From positions 1-45,101 of IMG/VR virus record IMGVR_UViG_3300042908_000860: 45,101 nt of DNA; one strand, written 5' to 3'. The notes beneath the pieces were generated by a model. It was not told the DNA's origin and did not search any database. It was given only the letters and a program-made list of their open reading frames with translations. Positions 25,138 to 32,223 of this stretch are shown piece after piece. The position numbers were made by a program, and so were the translations under genes. Within the stretch, counting starts at the first letter, position 1, and every line of letters starts with the position of its first letter. Source of the stretch: a virus.

Positions 25138-25361
25138 TGGGAACTGGCTGGGCGGCTTTGGCGCATTGTAACCTAGAAGCGTCGTAACCGCTTACAAGCC
25201 CGAAAGCCCTTGCCGCGACAGGGGCGCACCGGTGCCACGGGCGGCGCACGGGCCGGGTCGATGTAAGTGCCGCCCCGCCTCCCGCTAGCGAAAAAATGGG
25301 CAGCTCATGGACCCGCACTAGAATAACTCCAGGAGGACCCGTAAAATTTTCTCGGCAAACT
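25138..25361. other. Non-coding gap upstream of parB-like gene
   Basis: 224 bases with no convincing gene. Near its lower end the minus strand has GGTTACAATGCGCC, with TACAAT as a possible -10 for the ParB-methyltransferase-terminase genes; no good -35 at normal spacing. GTAACC occurs twice, 16 bases apart, in the same place. A cos or pac site is also possible here but nothing specific supports it. Confidence 0.3.
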
Positions 25362-25994
25362 TCAGCGGCCGTAGCCTCGCGCTGCGTCTGAGAAAGTTTT
25401 CTCAAATGCTTTAGAAAACGAGGCCAGCACTGCGGTTTCGGTTTCGCTGCGCAGTTCACGGGCATACAAAGACTTGCCTGTGTATATCTGTCCGATGCTC
25501 GGACCATGAAGAACAGACAGCGAACCGCGTCCGCGGTTGTTGCTGACCCTGATCATGGGCAGGCCATTGGGCGCGAGGAAGGCCGAGGGCAGGAGCTGAG
25601 CAGGGCGACCCCTGAACACCTGCATGGATGCGGGACGGCCTGGCGGCTGAGGCTTGCCCCATCCTTGACCGCGACCAGCGCCGGGCTGTGGACCACCGCG
25701 GCGGCCGGGCTTGAACTTGTACTGAAGGGCTGTAGGTGGCTGGCGTGATAGGCGCAGGGTTACCGAATCATTGGCCATCCATGGTTGGGATACATCAGCC
25801 TTGGCACGTGTGGATGGGATGGTGTAGCGCTGAGCGATGCCCTTGGGGATCTGCGTCCGTGCTGTGCGTCCTGCTGCTTTGAGCCCCATGGCCTGGGCCT
25901 TGGCAAAGAGCTTGGGATCGAGGATGGCTTGCATCTGACGGATGCCGCTGACGTCCACGTTGATGGCGACGCCACCAGTGAAGCGGTTGGCCAT
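25362..25994 (-). CDS. Minor tail protein Z-like (GPZ)
   Basis: A 210-residue protein of the lambda Z (192 residues) type: N-terminal Val-Ala-Ile-Asn-Val-Asp-Val-Ser, a long helix Phe-Ala-Lys-Ala-Gln-Ala-Met-Gly-Leu-Lys, then Ile-Pro-Lys-Gly-Ile-Ala-Gln-Arg and a Gly/Pro-rich basic middle section (about 95-125). In lambda Z lies between FII and U and connects tail to head. Here it stands upstream of the terminase genes, an unusual placement. No ribosome-binding site is evident before ATG 25994. Confidence 0.65.
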   Translation of the reverse strand: MANRFTGGVAINVDVSGIRQMQAILDPKLFAKAQAMGLKAAGRTARTQIPKGIAQRYTIPSTRAKADVSQPWMANDSVTLRLSRQPPTALQYKFKPGRRGGPQPGAGRGQGWGKPQPPGRPASMQVFRGRPAQLLPSAFLAPNGLPMIRVSNNRGRGSLSVLHGPSIGQIYTGKSLYARELRSETETAVLASFSKAFEKTFSDAARGYGR

Positions 25995-26041
25995 GGCGTG
26001 GGGGTAGGCGGATGGGGTGAGGCCATGGTAGGGCGTGCATG

Positions 26042-26065
26042 AAAAAGCCCCGGGGGTGCCGGGGC
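26042..26065 (-). terminator. Rho-independent terminator, minus strand
   Basis: Minus strand GCCCCGG (26065-26059), 5-nt loop, CCGGGGC (26053-26047), then TTTTT (26046-26042). It follows the 44-residue gene (stop 26087) and precedes the gpZ-like gene, separating that cassette's transcript from the late genes. Confidence 0.8.
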
Positions 26066-26086
26066 GGGGTGCAGTGGGGGATGGGG

Positions 26087-26221
26087 TCAGGCGCGGCTAT
26101 TAATGATTGCTGCAATCAGTTGAGACTTGTTCCATTTTTGCAAGATAAAAACGTCATTGTTACGAGCGTAAATCCGAAGCTGGCGAACGGAAAAGGTTTG
26201 AAGATAAGCAGCTCGGGTCAT
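26087..26221 (-). CDS. 44-residue cassette protein, SAP/Rho-N-like
   Basis: The start at ATG 26221 is fixed by the conserved promoter and leader just upstream (26264-26316); the longer frame would begin inside the promoter. The product (Leu-Arg-Ile-Tyr-Ala-Arg-Asn-Asn ... Lys-Trp-Asn-Lys-Ser-Gln-Leu-Ile-Ala-Ala-Ile) has the helix-turn-helix spacing of SAP or Rho N-terminal-like DNA/RNA-binding domains: helix, short turn, Lys-(Ser/Arg)-Glu/Gln-Leu-Ile. It is much AT-richer than the neighbourhood and ends in the shared GCC-TGA-CCCC context. Likely a small nucleic-acid-binding or host-takeover protein. Confidence 0.65.
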   Translation of the reverse strand: MTRAAYLQTFSVRQLRIYARNNDVFILQKWNKSQLIAAIINSRA

Positions 26222-26263
26222 GTCTGTGGTTGGGATTGTGGAGGGCCTCCCCTCCGGTTCCCA

Positions 26264-26316
26264 TATCGTAGAGCATCCGTTACGCGGTTGGCCATGGCCG
26301 CGCAACAATCCGTCAC
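26264..26316 (-). promoter_or_regulatory. Conserved phage promoter module, copy P5
   Basis: On the minus strand element A is GTGACGGATTGTTGCG (from 26316; it contains the stop codon of the upstream gene). Element B, GTAACGGATGCTCTACGAT, starts 33 bp later at 26283, with TACGAT as -10. A hairpin GGAGGG-GAGG-CCCTCC and a C-rich leader then lead to ATG 26221. It matches the plus-strand copies at 28826, 36533 and 39192. Confidence 0.75.
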
Positions 26317-26558
26317 ATTAGCGGCGGATCGCAGGGCAGCGACTCCACCCGCCGCACCAGCAGGGCCAGCTCAGCCACCAAAGCGCGCAGGGCAAGATCA
26401 GTTGCCGGGGAGCGACGGGAGGAGTTGCAGCGCGATGCCATCTCTGCGTGTCGCTCCCGCAGGATGGCCGCGATGGTGTCGCGTTGGAGCTTCATGCCAG
26501 CAGCGCCAGCGATGGCGAGGGCCTCGCGGGCCTGATCGAGGGTGGGGGTGGTGGTCAT
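26313..26558 (-). CDS. Small helical protein, unknown
   Basis: An 81-residue protein from ATG 26558. Thr-rich start, then helices with Leu-Asp-Gln-Ala-Arg-Glu-Ala-Leu-Ala-Ile and Ile-Leu-Arg-Glu-Arg-His, and a Leu/Ala/Arg-rich C-terminal helix that could dimerise. Its TGA lies inside the next cassette's A element. Not recognised; the frame extends to 26666 but the extra part is basic, proline-rich and looks non-coding. Confidence 0.5.
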   Translation of the reverse strand: MTTTPTLDQAREALAIAGAAGMKLQRDTIAAILRERHAEMASRCNSSRRSPATDLALRALVAELALLVRRVESLPCDPPLM

Positions 26559-26730
26559 GCGAGGAACGGGCAGATCGTGATGGGATGGGGTCGGGCGCTG
26601 ACCAGCGCACCCGGGAATGCCTGCCGGCCGATGAGGATGGCCGCGGCGGGTGATGGTGCCAGGCAATCGAGGAGTTGAGGCGCCGCGCCGCGGCGATGGG
26701 CCACGACGCGGAACGGGAAGACGCGACGGC

Positions 26731-27042
26731 TCACCGATCGGTCGGCATCAGGGTGTCGTAGGGATCGGCGCCCTGGGTGATGGGCGGCTCAGGCGGCACA
26801 CCTTCCTGCAGGGTGCAGAGGATGGCGCGCCGTGCGAGGCGCCGAGCGTCGCTGACGGTGGCGTGGGCAGCATCGAAGCTCCACCCGCGGGAGCGGATCT
26901 GATGCGTGGCCCAAGCTGTGAGGCAGGGAGGCGAAGCCCAGGCGATCACGGCGAAGTCATCGACGGGACCGGTGGAGATGTGGTGAGCGTTGCGGTAGAG
27001 CAGGCGCAGCTTGCGGAGCGCATCGAGGGGTGTGGGTGCCAT
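26731..27042 (-). CDS. Small protein of unknown function
   Basis: A 103-residue protein from ATG 27042 (a GTG at 27075 is possible and would overlap the upstream gene by a few bases). Basic N-terminal helix Leu-Arg-Lys-Leu-Arg-Leu-Leu-Tyr-Arg-Asn-Ala-His-His, a hydrophobic Phe-Ala-Val-Ile-Ala-Trp segment, and a C-terminal Arg-rich helix with an acidic end. No family recognised. Lies in the small-gene block between origin and late operon. Confidence 0.5.
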   Translation of the reverse strand: MAPTPLDALRKLRLLYRNAHHISTGPVDDFAVIAWASPPCLTAWATHQIRSRGWSFDAAHATVSDARRLARRAILCTLQEGVPPEPPITQGADPYDTLMPTDR

Positions 27043-27068
27043 GGAGGAATTGGGATGGGTTGGAGTGA

Positions 27069-27224
27069 TCACCACTGGGGCAGCGGGTAGCGCGACCAGC
27101 CGAGGATGGTGCCATCGGTGCCGACCAGCTCGCGGGCAGCGTGCAGGGCGGCGGTTTGATCGGTGGAGACCAGCTGCCAGGTGATGTCACCCTCTGGGAA
27201 GCGGATTCGGAAGTGGAAGGTCAT
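27069..27224 (-). CDS. 51-residue small protein
   Basis: ATG 27224 to TGA 27069-27071. It starts MTFHFRIRFPEG, alternates strands and one Ala-rich helix (Ala-Ala-Leu-His-Ala-Ala-Arg-Glu-Leu) and ends Tyr-Pro-Leu-Pro-Gln-Trp. The compact beta-beta-helix-beta arrangement is common in phage small proteins. The codon choice matches neighbours. Function unknown. Confidence 0.5.
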   Translation of the reverse strand: MTFHFRIRFPEGDITWQLVSTDQTAALHAARELVGTDGTILGWSRYPLPQW

Positions 27225-27257
27225 GGGGTGTCGGGTGACGAGTGAAACCTAGCCCCG

Positions 27258-27614
27258 TCAAGCGTCCGTTACAGGGGGATTGTTGCAGTTGTTCATGGTG
27301 GCCAGCAGCTCCCGCAGCTGCGCCAGGGTCATCACCACGTACTGATCCGCCGGGTCGGTGGAGCGGTAGCGCTTGATCACCAGGGCATGTAGCTCCTTGC
27401 GGGCGTCCTGCTGCTGCTGGATCGTCTCCCGCAGCCATTCCCCGAGGCGGATCGACTTCTGGTTTTTGCATTGGATCAACGCCGTCCGGGTCCAGAGGTC
27501 CCCCCGGTCAACGGTCGCGCCGGCCGGGATCCGCTCGCAGTCCAGCCGCTCGGACAGATACCGCTGGATGCTCAGCTCGAAGGCGTCTCCTTTGCGCTTG
27601 TTTGCGTTGGCCAT
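27258..27614 (-). CDS. PD-(D/E)XK nuclease, Holliday-junction-resolvase-like
   Basis: A 118-residue protein. An N-terminal helix Asn-Lys-Arg-Lys-Gly-Asp-Ala-Phe-Glu-Leu-Ser-Ile supplies the family's Glu, then Val-Asp-Arg-Gly-Asp-Leu-Trp gives the catalytic Asp and Leu-Ile-Gln-Cys-Lys the (D/E/Q)xK pair. This is the spacing of archaeal-type Hjc resolvases and VRR-like phage nucleases. Expected metal-dependent cleavage of branched DNA, useful before packaging. Its ATG overlaps the upstream stop (TGATG). Confidence 0.7.
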   Translation of the reverse strand: MANANKRKGDAFELSIQRYLSERLDCERIPAGATVDRGDLWTRTALIQCKNQKSIRLGEWLRETIQQQQDARKELHALVIKRYRSTDPADQYVVMTLAQLRELLATMNNCNNPPVTDA

Positions 27615-28162
27615 CAGAGGGAAGAAGCCAGATGCTCAAGTAGAGACTGCGGGTCAACAGAGACCGCGATCAGCTCTCCAGAAGGGGTGTAGAGCGCGTC
27701 CTGCGCATAGCCCTCCAGGGTGATGGGGGGCGAGTAGGTGGGGAGGTACTGGGGCGGCACCCACTCGCGGCGCCACCAGGCGAGGGGCTGGCCGTGGCGG
27801 GAGACCAGGCAGGCGGCCTCGCAGGGGTGGGAGGGTGAGGGATGCGGCTGCCAGGGGCCGAAGGCGAACGGGCAGGGCCCTGGGGGCTCAGTGGAGCAGC
27901 GGTAGGGGGCGATGGGCGGCACGGGGTGCTGACGGATCGCCTGGGGGACCGTGGGGGGCGGTGCGGGCTGTGGGGCGGCTGTGGAGCCAGGCCCGCGGAT
28001 GAGGTCGAGGACGGAGGGCACGGCGCGGCTGTTGGTGGGGCAAGTGTAGCCGGTTGTGGTCTGCCTGGTCAGCAGCGTCAGCGGCGGGCCCGGGGGCCCG
28101 GGGGCAGGGCGTACTACCGGGCGGTGGAGGGGGGGTCTGGGGCAAAGGAGCGCAAATAGCAC
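27614..28162 (-). CDS. Proline-rich protein of unknown function
   Basis: The frame is open from GTG 28162 to 27614 (182 residues). The first 110 residues are proline/arginine-rich, GC-driven and overlap the first origin half-site, so the true start may lie further in, although no internal ATG exists. The last 65 residues (Ala-Trp-Trp-Arg-Arg-Glu-Trp, Ile-Thr-Leu-Glu-Gly-Tyr, Leu-Ile-Ala-Val-Ser-Val-Asp) look like a real folded domain, and the stop is coupled to the nuclease gene. Unrecognised. Confidence 0.45.
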   Translation of the reverse strand: MLFALLCPRPPLHRPVVRPAPGPPGPPLTLLTRQTTTGYTCPTNSRAVPSVLDLIRGPGSTAAPQPAPPPTVPQAIRQHPVPPIAPYRCSTEPPGPCPFAFGPWQPHPSPSHPCEAACLVSRHGQPLAWWRREWVPPQYLPTYSPPITLEGYAQDALYTPSGELIAVSVDPQSLLEHLASSL

Positions 28163-28501
28163 AAAGGAGCACAGCGTGCGCTACTCGAAAAGGCCAGTAA
28201 CGACAGGCGATCTGGGGCGATTTGAGCGCGTAGCACAGCCATGGGGCAGACATGCGTATCCAAGCCCATGGAGTAGCACATCTGTACTAATATATATATA
28301 AAAAAAGTATTTATCTATAAGGGGTGTGCTATTGCGCTACAACCGGCCCAGATCGCTTGCAGCGCAATGGGAGTCGAGTAGCGCACCCTGTGCTACGGCT
28401 GTGCTCCGCCAGCCCCCTCCCACCAGCCAAGAAAGCTTGCTACGACAGGGTTTCTGCGTGCCAAGAAAAAGGAGCACAAGGTGCGCTACGGGCTGCGCTA
28501 C
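28157..28501. repeat. Iteron-like TGYGCTAC repeats, putative replication origin
   Basis: Three 19-bp dyads of the form GTAGCRCA-N3-TGYGCTAC: GGAGCACA-GCG-TGCGCTAC (28166-28184), GTAGCGCA-CCC-TGTGCTAC (28378-28396), GGAGCACA-AGG-TGCGCTAC (28471-28489). Single half-sites at 28157, 28230, 28273, 28325, 28333, 28400 and 28494. They surround an AT-rich tract. No credible gene occupies 28163-28865. The array sits at the strand switch between the minus-strand block and the plus-strand early genes. Ring of repeats plus AT tract plus DnaA-like boxes is what an iteron origin looks like; a divergent operator is the alternative. Confidence 0.65.
28286..28320. other. AT-rich tract (candidate DNA unwinding element)
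   Basis: 35 bases almost wholly A/T (TAATATATATATAAAAA and onward to ATCTATAA) in an otherwise GC-rich genome, centred among the TGYGCTAC repeats. It may be the melting element of the origin, and also contains TATAAT-like hexamers that could act as promoters. Confidence 0.55.
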
Positions 28502-28752
28502 GGCGTGCTGCGGCGGTTCTGGCCCCTGCCTGCGGCGATGGCGAGGTGCTCCCGGGGCCGAGCTGGTGCGGGGAGGGCCCCAGGAGCCCCCAGGAGGCGC
28601 CCTGGGTGCCGCTGCCGTTCGGATGGGCGGGCGATGGTGCTGCCGGCCCGCTGTGGGGCGCTGTGGGGCGGGTGAGGTGCTGCGACTCCCCCGATCCGTG
28701 TGCCGCCCCCCTTCGACCGGGCGCGGATGCGCCCGCGGGGCCTACTGAGGCC

Positions 28753-28808
28753 TGTGGAAAACCCTGTGGAAAACCCCGACGGCAGCTTGTGGAAAAACCT
28801 GTGGAAAA
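28753..28808 (-). other. Four DnaA-box-like sites (TTTTCCACA)
   Basis: TGTGGAAAA on the plus strand at 28753, 28765, 28788 and 28800, i.e. TTTTCCACA on the minus strand. Starts are spaced 12, 23 and 12 bp apart, as two regular pairs in one orientation. TTTTCCACA is the DnaA-box form described for Synechococcus; E. coli prefers TTATCCACA. A cluster of four exact copies in 56 bp is unlikely by chance. Confidence 0.65.
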
Positions 28809-28825
28809 CCTCAGGGGCGGGAAGT

Positions 28826-28902
28826 GTGACGGATTGTTGCGTGGCGGTTCCCAATTGAGTAACGGGTGCTCTATGGTGAGGGGACAGCGGGGGAAGCCCT
28901 GC
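28826..28902 (+). promoter_or_regulatory. Conserved phage promoter module, copy P1
   Basis: Element A GTGACGGATTGTTGCG (28826-28841), element B GTAACGGGTGCTCTATGGT (28859-28877, 33 bp after A), -10-like TATGGT, then the leader hairpin GCGGGG-GAAG-CCCTGC (28887-28902) followed by TTTT. A C-rich leader leads to ATG 28929. No -35 hexamer at standard spacing. Confidence 0.75.
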
Positions 28903-28928
28903 TTTTCACCCCATCCCCAACGGCAGCC

Positions 28929-29222
28929 ATGACCACCTGCTTCTCTCACGGACTCGACTACAACCGCGCTACCGCTTATGAGGTGGCCGTAGAAATCAAC
29001 GGGGCGACTGTGGTCGCTGGATTCACCCAGCGCAAAACAAAGTCTTCTCTGTTAAGGGTTGCCATGGATAACGCAAAGATTCGTGAAATGATGCTTGCCG
29101 CCATCCCTGCCGACGACGCCAGCTCTCCTGCCTACAGCCGCACCAACGGTTGGCAGTTAAGCAGCGCCAACCGAATCTTCTTTACTGGAGGCACAGCAAA
29201 GAATCCCATTCTTTTTGCCTGA
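28929..29222 (+). CDS. 97-residue cassette protein, unknown
   Basis: ATG 28929 is placed by the conserved leader of promoter P1. The product begins MTTCFSHGLDYNRATAYE, has an Ala-Tyr-Glu-Val-Ala-Val-Glu-Ile-Asn-Gly strand pair, Phe-Thr-Gln-Arg-Lys-Thr-Lys, then a helix Leu-Leu-Arg-Val-Ala-Met-Asp-Asn-Ala-Lys and a beta-rich end. It has lower GC than flanking DNA and ends GCC-TGA-CCCC like two other cassettes. First gene transcribed out of the origin region; probably an early takeover or regulatory protein. No family recognised. Confidence 0.65.
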   Translation: MTTCFSHGLDYNRATAYEVAVEINGATVVAGFTQRKTKSSLLRVAMDNAKIREMMLAAIPADDASSPAYSRTNGWQLSSANRIFFTGGTAKNPILFA

Positions 29223-29254
29223 CCCCCGCCAGCCGGGAGCGCATCTCGGCGGTT
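29223..29254 (+). other. Cassette trailer hairpin
   Basis: Directly after the stop: CCCCCGCCAGCCGGGAG and CGCATCTCGGCGG can fold. The similarly placed trailer after the 36631 gene (from 36853) has the related CCGGCCCGCCGGGAGCCGAT. The two genes they follow are unrelated, so the trailer looks like a cassette boundary element. Confidence 0.4.
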
Positions 29255-29273
29255 CACCTATCCTCTGATCACA

Positions 29274-29438
29274 ATGAAAACCTTTAACAGTTTCCTACTT
29301 AATTCCATGGGTGTGCTTCTTGTCACAACCGCCGCCTTTGCAACTTTTAACCGTTCGCCTGAGGTGGACAGGCTTGTAGGAAACCTCACTCTTTCAGGTA
29401 TTGGGCTTCTTTTGGTTCGCATTAATACAGACGACTGA
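29274..29438 (+). CDS. 54-residue small membrane protein
   Basis: ATG 29274 to TGA 29436-29438. Two hydrophobic segments, about residues 6-24 (Phe/Leu/Val/Ala with Thr-Thr-Ala-Ala-Phe) and 37-49 (Leu-Thr-Leu-Ser-Gly-Ile-Gly-Leu-Leu-Leu-Val), separated by Arg-Ser-Pro-Glu-Val-Asp-Arg. AT-rich for this genome. Ends before a bidirectional terminator. Small two-helix early membrane proteins in phages often act on superinfection or membrane physiology; the function here is unknown. Confidence 0.55.
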   Translation: MKTFNSFLLNSMGVLLVTTAAFATFNRSPEVDRLVGNLTLSGIGLLLVRINTDD

Positions 29439-29460
29439 TCTCCACCAGCTCCCGATAGCG

Positions 29461-29496
29461 AAAGCCCCCCAGCCTGACGACTGGGGGGCTTTCTTG
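29461..29496. terminator. Bidirectional terminator between convergent genes
   Basis: AAAGCCCCCCAG (29461-29472), 8-nt loop, CTGGGGGGCTTT (29481-29492), then TTCTTG-type tail at 29490-29496 on the plus strand; on the minus strand the stem also ends in TTT. It separates the small plus-strand gene from the convergent primase gene that stops at 29547. Confidence 0.8.
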
Positions 29497-29546
29497 TGGA
29501 TGTAACCGAGAATGCCAGTTCGGTGTACGTGGTGGAGTGTAGCCGC

Positions 29547-32174
29547 TCAATCCCCCGGCGGGATCCACTCGACCGTCTTCCCGTTGCGCCGGACGATGCC
29601 GCATCCCTTGGTGGTGGCCACCACCTCCAGCAGCCAACGGCGCACCTCAGGGGCGGGGCATTGGCGGGCGGGGAGGCACCAGCTGCGGACGGTCTTCTGT
29701 GGCACCGGCTGGGAGCCGTGCTGCTGCCGCCAGGTCTTGCCGCGATCGAGGAGGCGCTGGATTGCGCCAGCGGTGGAGCTGCGGACGGGCGCCAGGAGCT
29801 TCTGGCGTTCGGTGGCGAACAGTGCCGCCAGGGCGATGGCGTCCCGCAGGGTGGAGAGGGGGATGGGTGTGGCGAGGGTGAGGCCTGCGGATGCCTGGCG
29901 GATGGCGTGGAGCACCAGCGCGAGACGCAGGGTGACGCCCCGCTGCTTGGACAGGTACTGACGATCAGCGCCATCGGTGGCCGCGGCCTGCAGTTCGGTC
30001 AGCCGGTCAACCCATGCGGCCCAGGTGGTGAGGGCATCGCTGTCGAGCGCGACGACGGGCGGCCGGTTGGTTTCCTCGTTGCGTGGTGGCAGCTGAGCGG
30101 CCTGAGCGTCGATGGCCCGGTAGAGGTTGCCGAGGACCGGCGCGAGATCGGTGGTTGAGCTGCGGTAGTGGTAGGCCCAGTCGCCGAGGTCATACCAGAG
30201 GAATCGGCCCCAGAGGCCATCATTGTCAGCACAGCCGTTGTTGTTGCTGGCGTCCGCTTTCCACAGGCCTGCGAGCATGTCCGGCTGCAGGTTGCCGAAG
30301 AGGCTGACGCACGGGTTGGGGACGAAAACCGAATCCCTACCGACTCGATCGGTCTTCAATGCGGAGCCTGGGTAGAGCGACAACCACTTCGGGCGGTCGG
30401 ACCGGTGAGCGGAGCGGGTGAGCTGCTGGAACCAGCCGGTCAGTTCATCGTGGTAGCTGAGGAGGCCCGGGCTAGCGCCGGCAGAGAGGATGATCTCCAG
30501 CTGCTCGATGGTGGTGTCTGAGATCAGCAGGTGGCGGGGCTGTGGCTGCGGGTTGGCAGCCAGGTAGTCGGCCACGGCATCGGCTCCACTACCGCCTGAT
30601 TCGGAGGCGGCCGCCTTGGCGGTGCGCTGCGCCTCGGCGAGCCCCGCCTTCCAGGTAGCGAGGGCATCAGCGTGCCGCTTCCGTTCGCGGGCCTGCCAGG
30701 GCGTGAGGGCGCCGATGGTGCAGGGCGTGGCGGTAGGGGATTTCCCGCCGCCGGGTTCAGCGACGTTGACGCCCCAGAGGATGGCGGGTTCAGTCCAGCC
30801 GTTGCCGGGTTCGGCTGCCACCTGGACCCGATCGCCGAGGATCGATGCGGCAGTGCAGAGGATGGGCAGCAGGAAGCCGCGGGGTGGTAGCTGCTGCTCC
30901 TCGGCGTAGCGGGTGATGGTGTTGGCGATGCCAGTTGGGAGGACGTTGGGGATGGTGGCGAGATCAGCCGCGGCCGAGAGGTCGCGGAGATCAGCGATCG
31001 CTGCGGCGAGCTCGGCGGCTGCGTCTTCATCGTCGAGCTCCCCACCAGCTGCGGCAGTGGCGTGATGGCCGTTGCCGTTGCCGTTGGTGGTGTGCGGATC
31101 GGAGGGGATGAAGGGATCGCCTGAGAGCGGCGGGGTGGGGCGGGGCGCCTTGGGCACGTCATGCCGGGAGACGTCCACCCGGGCGGCTTTGCATTGGGCG
31201 ATGAAGGAACCGGGGTCGAACTGCTCGAACGCCCAGCGCTCCACCCCCTCGAAGGTGTCGGCCGCCTGTGGGTGGTAGCGGGAAGCGAGGGCGATGGCGT
31301 CAGCCTTGCCCATGCCGATCAGCTCCAGGCAGCGGGTGAGGCCACAGACGAGCTTGAGGGCTTCATCCCGCTGGCCGTTGTTGGCGACGATGGTCGGGTA
31401 GGCGGCTACCAGGCGTTCGAGCTCGGCGTAGGAGCGGGGTTCGCTGGCGCTGCTGGTGCGCGCTGGTGCTGCGGGTGGAGCAGCGGGCGGGGGCGGCGGG
31501 GGGAGCTGGGGAAGGCCTGCCTCGAACTCCTCGGCGGCGTAGATGGCGGCCGGGTTGGAGGAGATGAGGCGCGCCCGATGGGGCCCGTACTGACCGCCAA
31601 GGCTGGTGCCGTCAGGCGCGAGGTCCTGGTGCCGGTAGATGTAGCTGGATCCGGCGAGCCGCATCAGCCGCGACGGATTGCGGCAGGTGGGGTCGGAATC
31701 GCAGAACCGGATCAGCCGGGCGGTGAGTGCCCTCCACCTGCTCGGATCGATGGGTTCGCGCAGGCGCCAGTAGCAGTGGACCGACTTCCCGCCGGTGGCG
31801 AGCTGGGCGGTGGGTTCGGGTAGGCCGAGGGTCTGCCAGGCAGTGGTCTGCCAGGCGAGGTCTTTGTCGTCCCACTCGACGAAGAGGAACTGACAGCTGG
31901 TGACGTCGCTGTCGTTGGGCCCGCCATTGGGGAGCCAGTAGAGGCGATAGCCGCGGCGCTGGAGCTGCTCTAGCTGCTCACGGCGATGGCCGAAGGTGGG
32001 GGAGAGGTGGACCGCTCGGTCGCTGGCGGGTTCGTGCTTGGCATCCCAGTGGATGGCGCGGTAGTGGCAGGTGTTGGGCGCGACGCCAAGGGCGGCCATG
32101 AATGAGACGGCGGCTTCGACGTCGAAGCGCGTGGCGGGCCCGATGTCAGCGACGGGCGCCGTCGAGAGGGTCAT
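29547..32174 (-). CDS. Primase-helicase: AEP-like N-terminus plus DUF3987-like ATPase
   Basis: An 875-residue protein. Residues about 20-215 resemble a primase of the archaeo-eukaryotic type: Gln-Phe-Leu-Phe-Val-Glu-Trp-Asp-Asp (about 95-103, acidic metal site) and Thr-Gly-Gly-Lys-Ser-Val-His-Cys-Tyr (about 127-135, the sxH motif). A Pro-rich linker (220-250) and helical region precede the ATPase part, with Walker A Ala-Glu-Pro-Gly-Gly-Gly-Lys-Ser (about 472-479) and Tyr-His-Asp-Glu-Leu-Thr-Gly-Trp (Walker B-like). This fusion is known in phage and plasmid replication proteins. It lies on the minus strand while the surrounding replication genes are on plus, and shares its start region with the helicase. 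Confidence 0.8.
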   Translation of the reverse strand: MTLSTAPVADIGPATRFDVEAAVSFMAALGVAPNTCHYRAIHWDAKHEPASDRAVHLSPTFGHRREQLEQLQRRGYRLYWLPNGGPNDSDVTSCQFLFVEWDDKDLAWQTTAWQTLGLPEPTAQLATGGKSVHCYWRLREPIDPSRWRALTARLIRFCDSDPTCRNPSRLMRLAGSSYIYRHQDLAPDGTSLGGQYGPHRARLISSNPAAIYAAEEFEAGLPQLPPPPPPAAPPAAPARTSSASEPRSYAELERLVAAYPTIVANNGQRDEALKLVCGLTRCLELIGMGKADAIALASRYHPQAADTFEGVERWAFEQFDPGSFIAQCKAARVDVSRHDVPKAPRPTPPLSGDPFIPSDPHTTNGNGNGHHATAAAGGELDDEDAAAELAAAIADLRDLSAAADLATIPNVLPTGIANTITRYAEEQQLPPRGFLLPILCTAASILGDRVQVAAEPGNGWTEPAILWGVNVAEPGGGKSPTATPCTIGALTPWQARERKRHADALATWKAGLAEAQRTAKAAASESGGSGADAVADYLAANPQPQPRHLLISDTTIEQLEIILSAGASPGLLSYHDELTGWFQQLTRSAHRSDRPKWLSLYPGSALKTDRVGRDSVFVPNPCVSLFGNLQPDMLAGLWKADASNNNGCADNDGLWGRFLWYDLGDWAYHYRSSTTDLAPVLGNLYRAIDAQAAQLPPRNEETNRPPVVALDSDALTTWAAWVDRLTELQAAATDGADRQYLSKQRGVTLRLALVLHAIRQASAGLTLATPIPLSTLRDAIALAALFATERQKLLAPVRSSTAGAIQRLLDRGKTWRQQHGSQPVPQKTVRSWCLPARQCPAPEVRRWLLEVVATTKGCGIVRRNGKTVEWIPPGD

Positions 32175-32207
32175 GCGAAGGGGACGGGTGATCGCACCCT
32201 ACCATCC

Positions 32208-32223
32208 TGTGGTGAGTTGTGGT
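32208..32223. promoter_or_regulatory. TGTGGT-N4-TGTGGT direct repeat in primase/helicase divergent region
   Basis: TGTGGT (32208-32213), GAGT, TGTGGT (32218-32223): a 10-bp-spaced direct repeat, one helical turn. The same arrangement occurs at 33731-33746 in front of the ribbon-helix-helix gene. Ten-bp-spaced direct repeats are typical operators of such regulators. Position between the divergent primase (starts 32174) and helicase (starts 32253) would let one repressor control both. Confidence 0.5.

Noticed and set aside
25106-25507. Minus-strand frame of 133 codons across the gap before the ParB-like gene
   Set aside because: Overlaps two better genes, with Cys/Pro/Arg composition typical of a shadow.
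27255-27275. Further GTAACGG copy upstream of the 51-residue gene
   Set aside because: GTAACGGACGC occurs once at the end of the resolvase gene, but lacks a second box at 31-33 bp and any -10-like end; coding constraint is enough to explain it.
28324-28949. Overlapping open frames on both strands in the origin region
   Set aside because: Arg/Pro/Gly-rich in all frames, crossing the repeats, the DnaA-like boxes and promoter P1; none has a plausible start.
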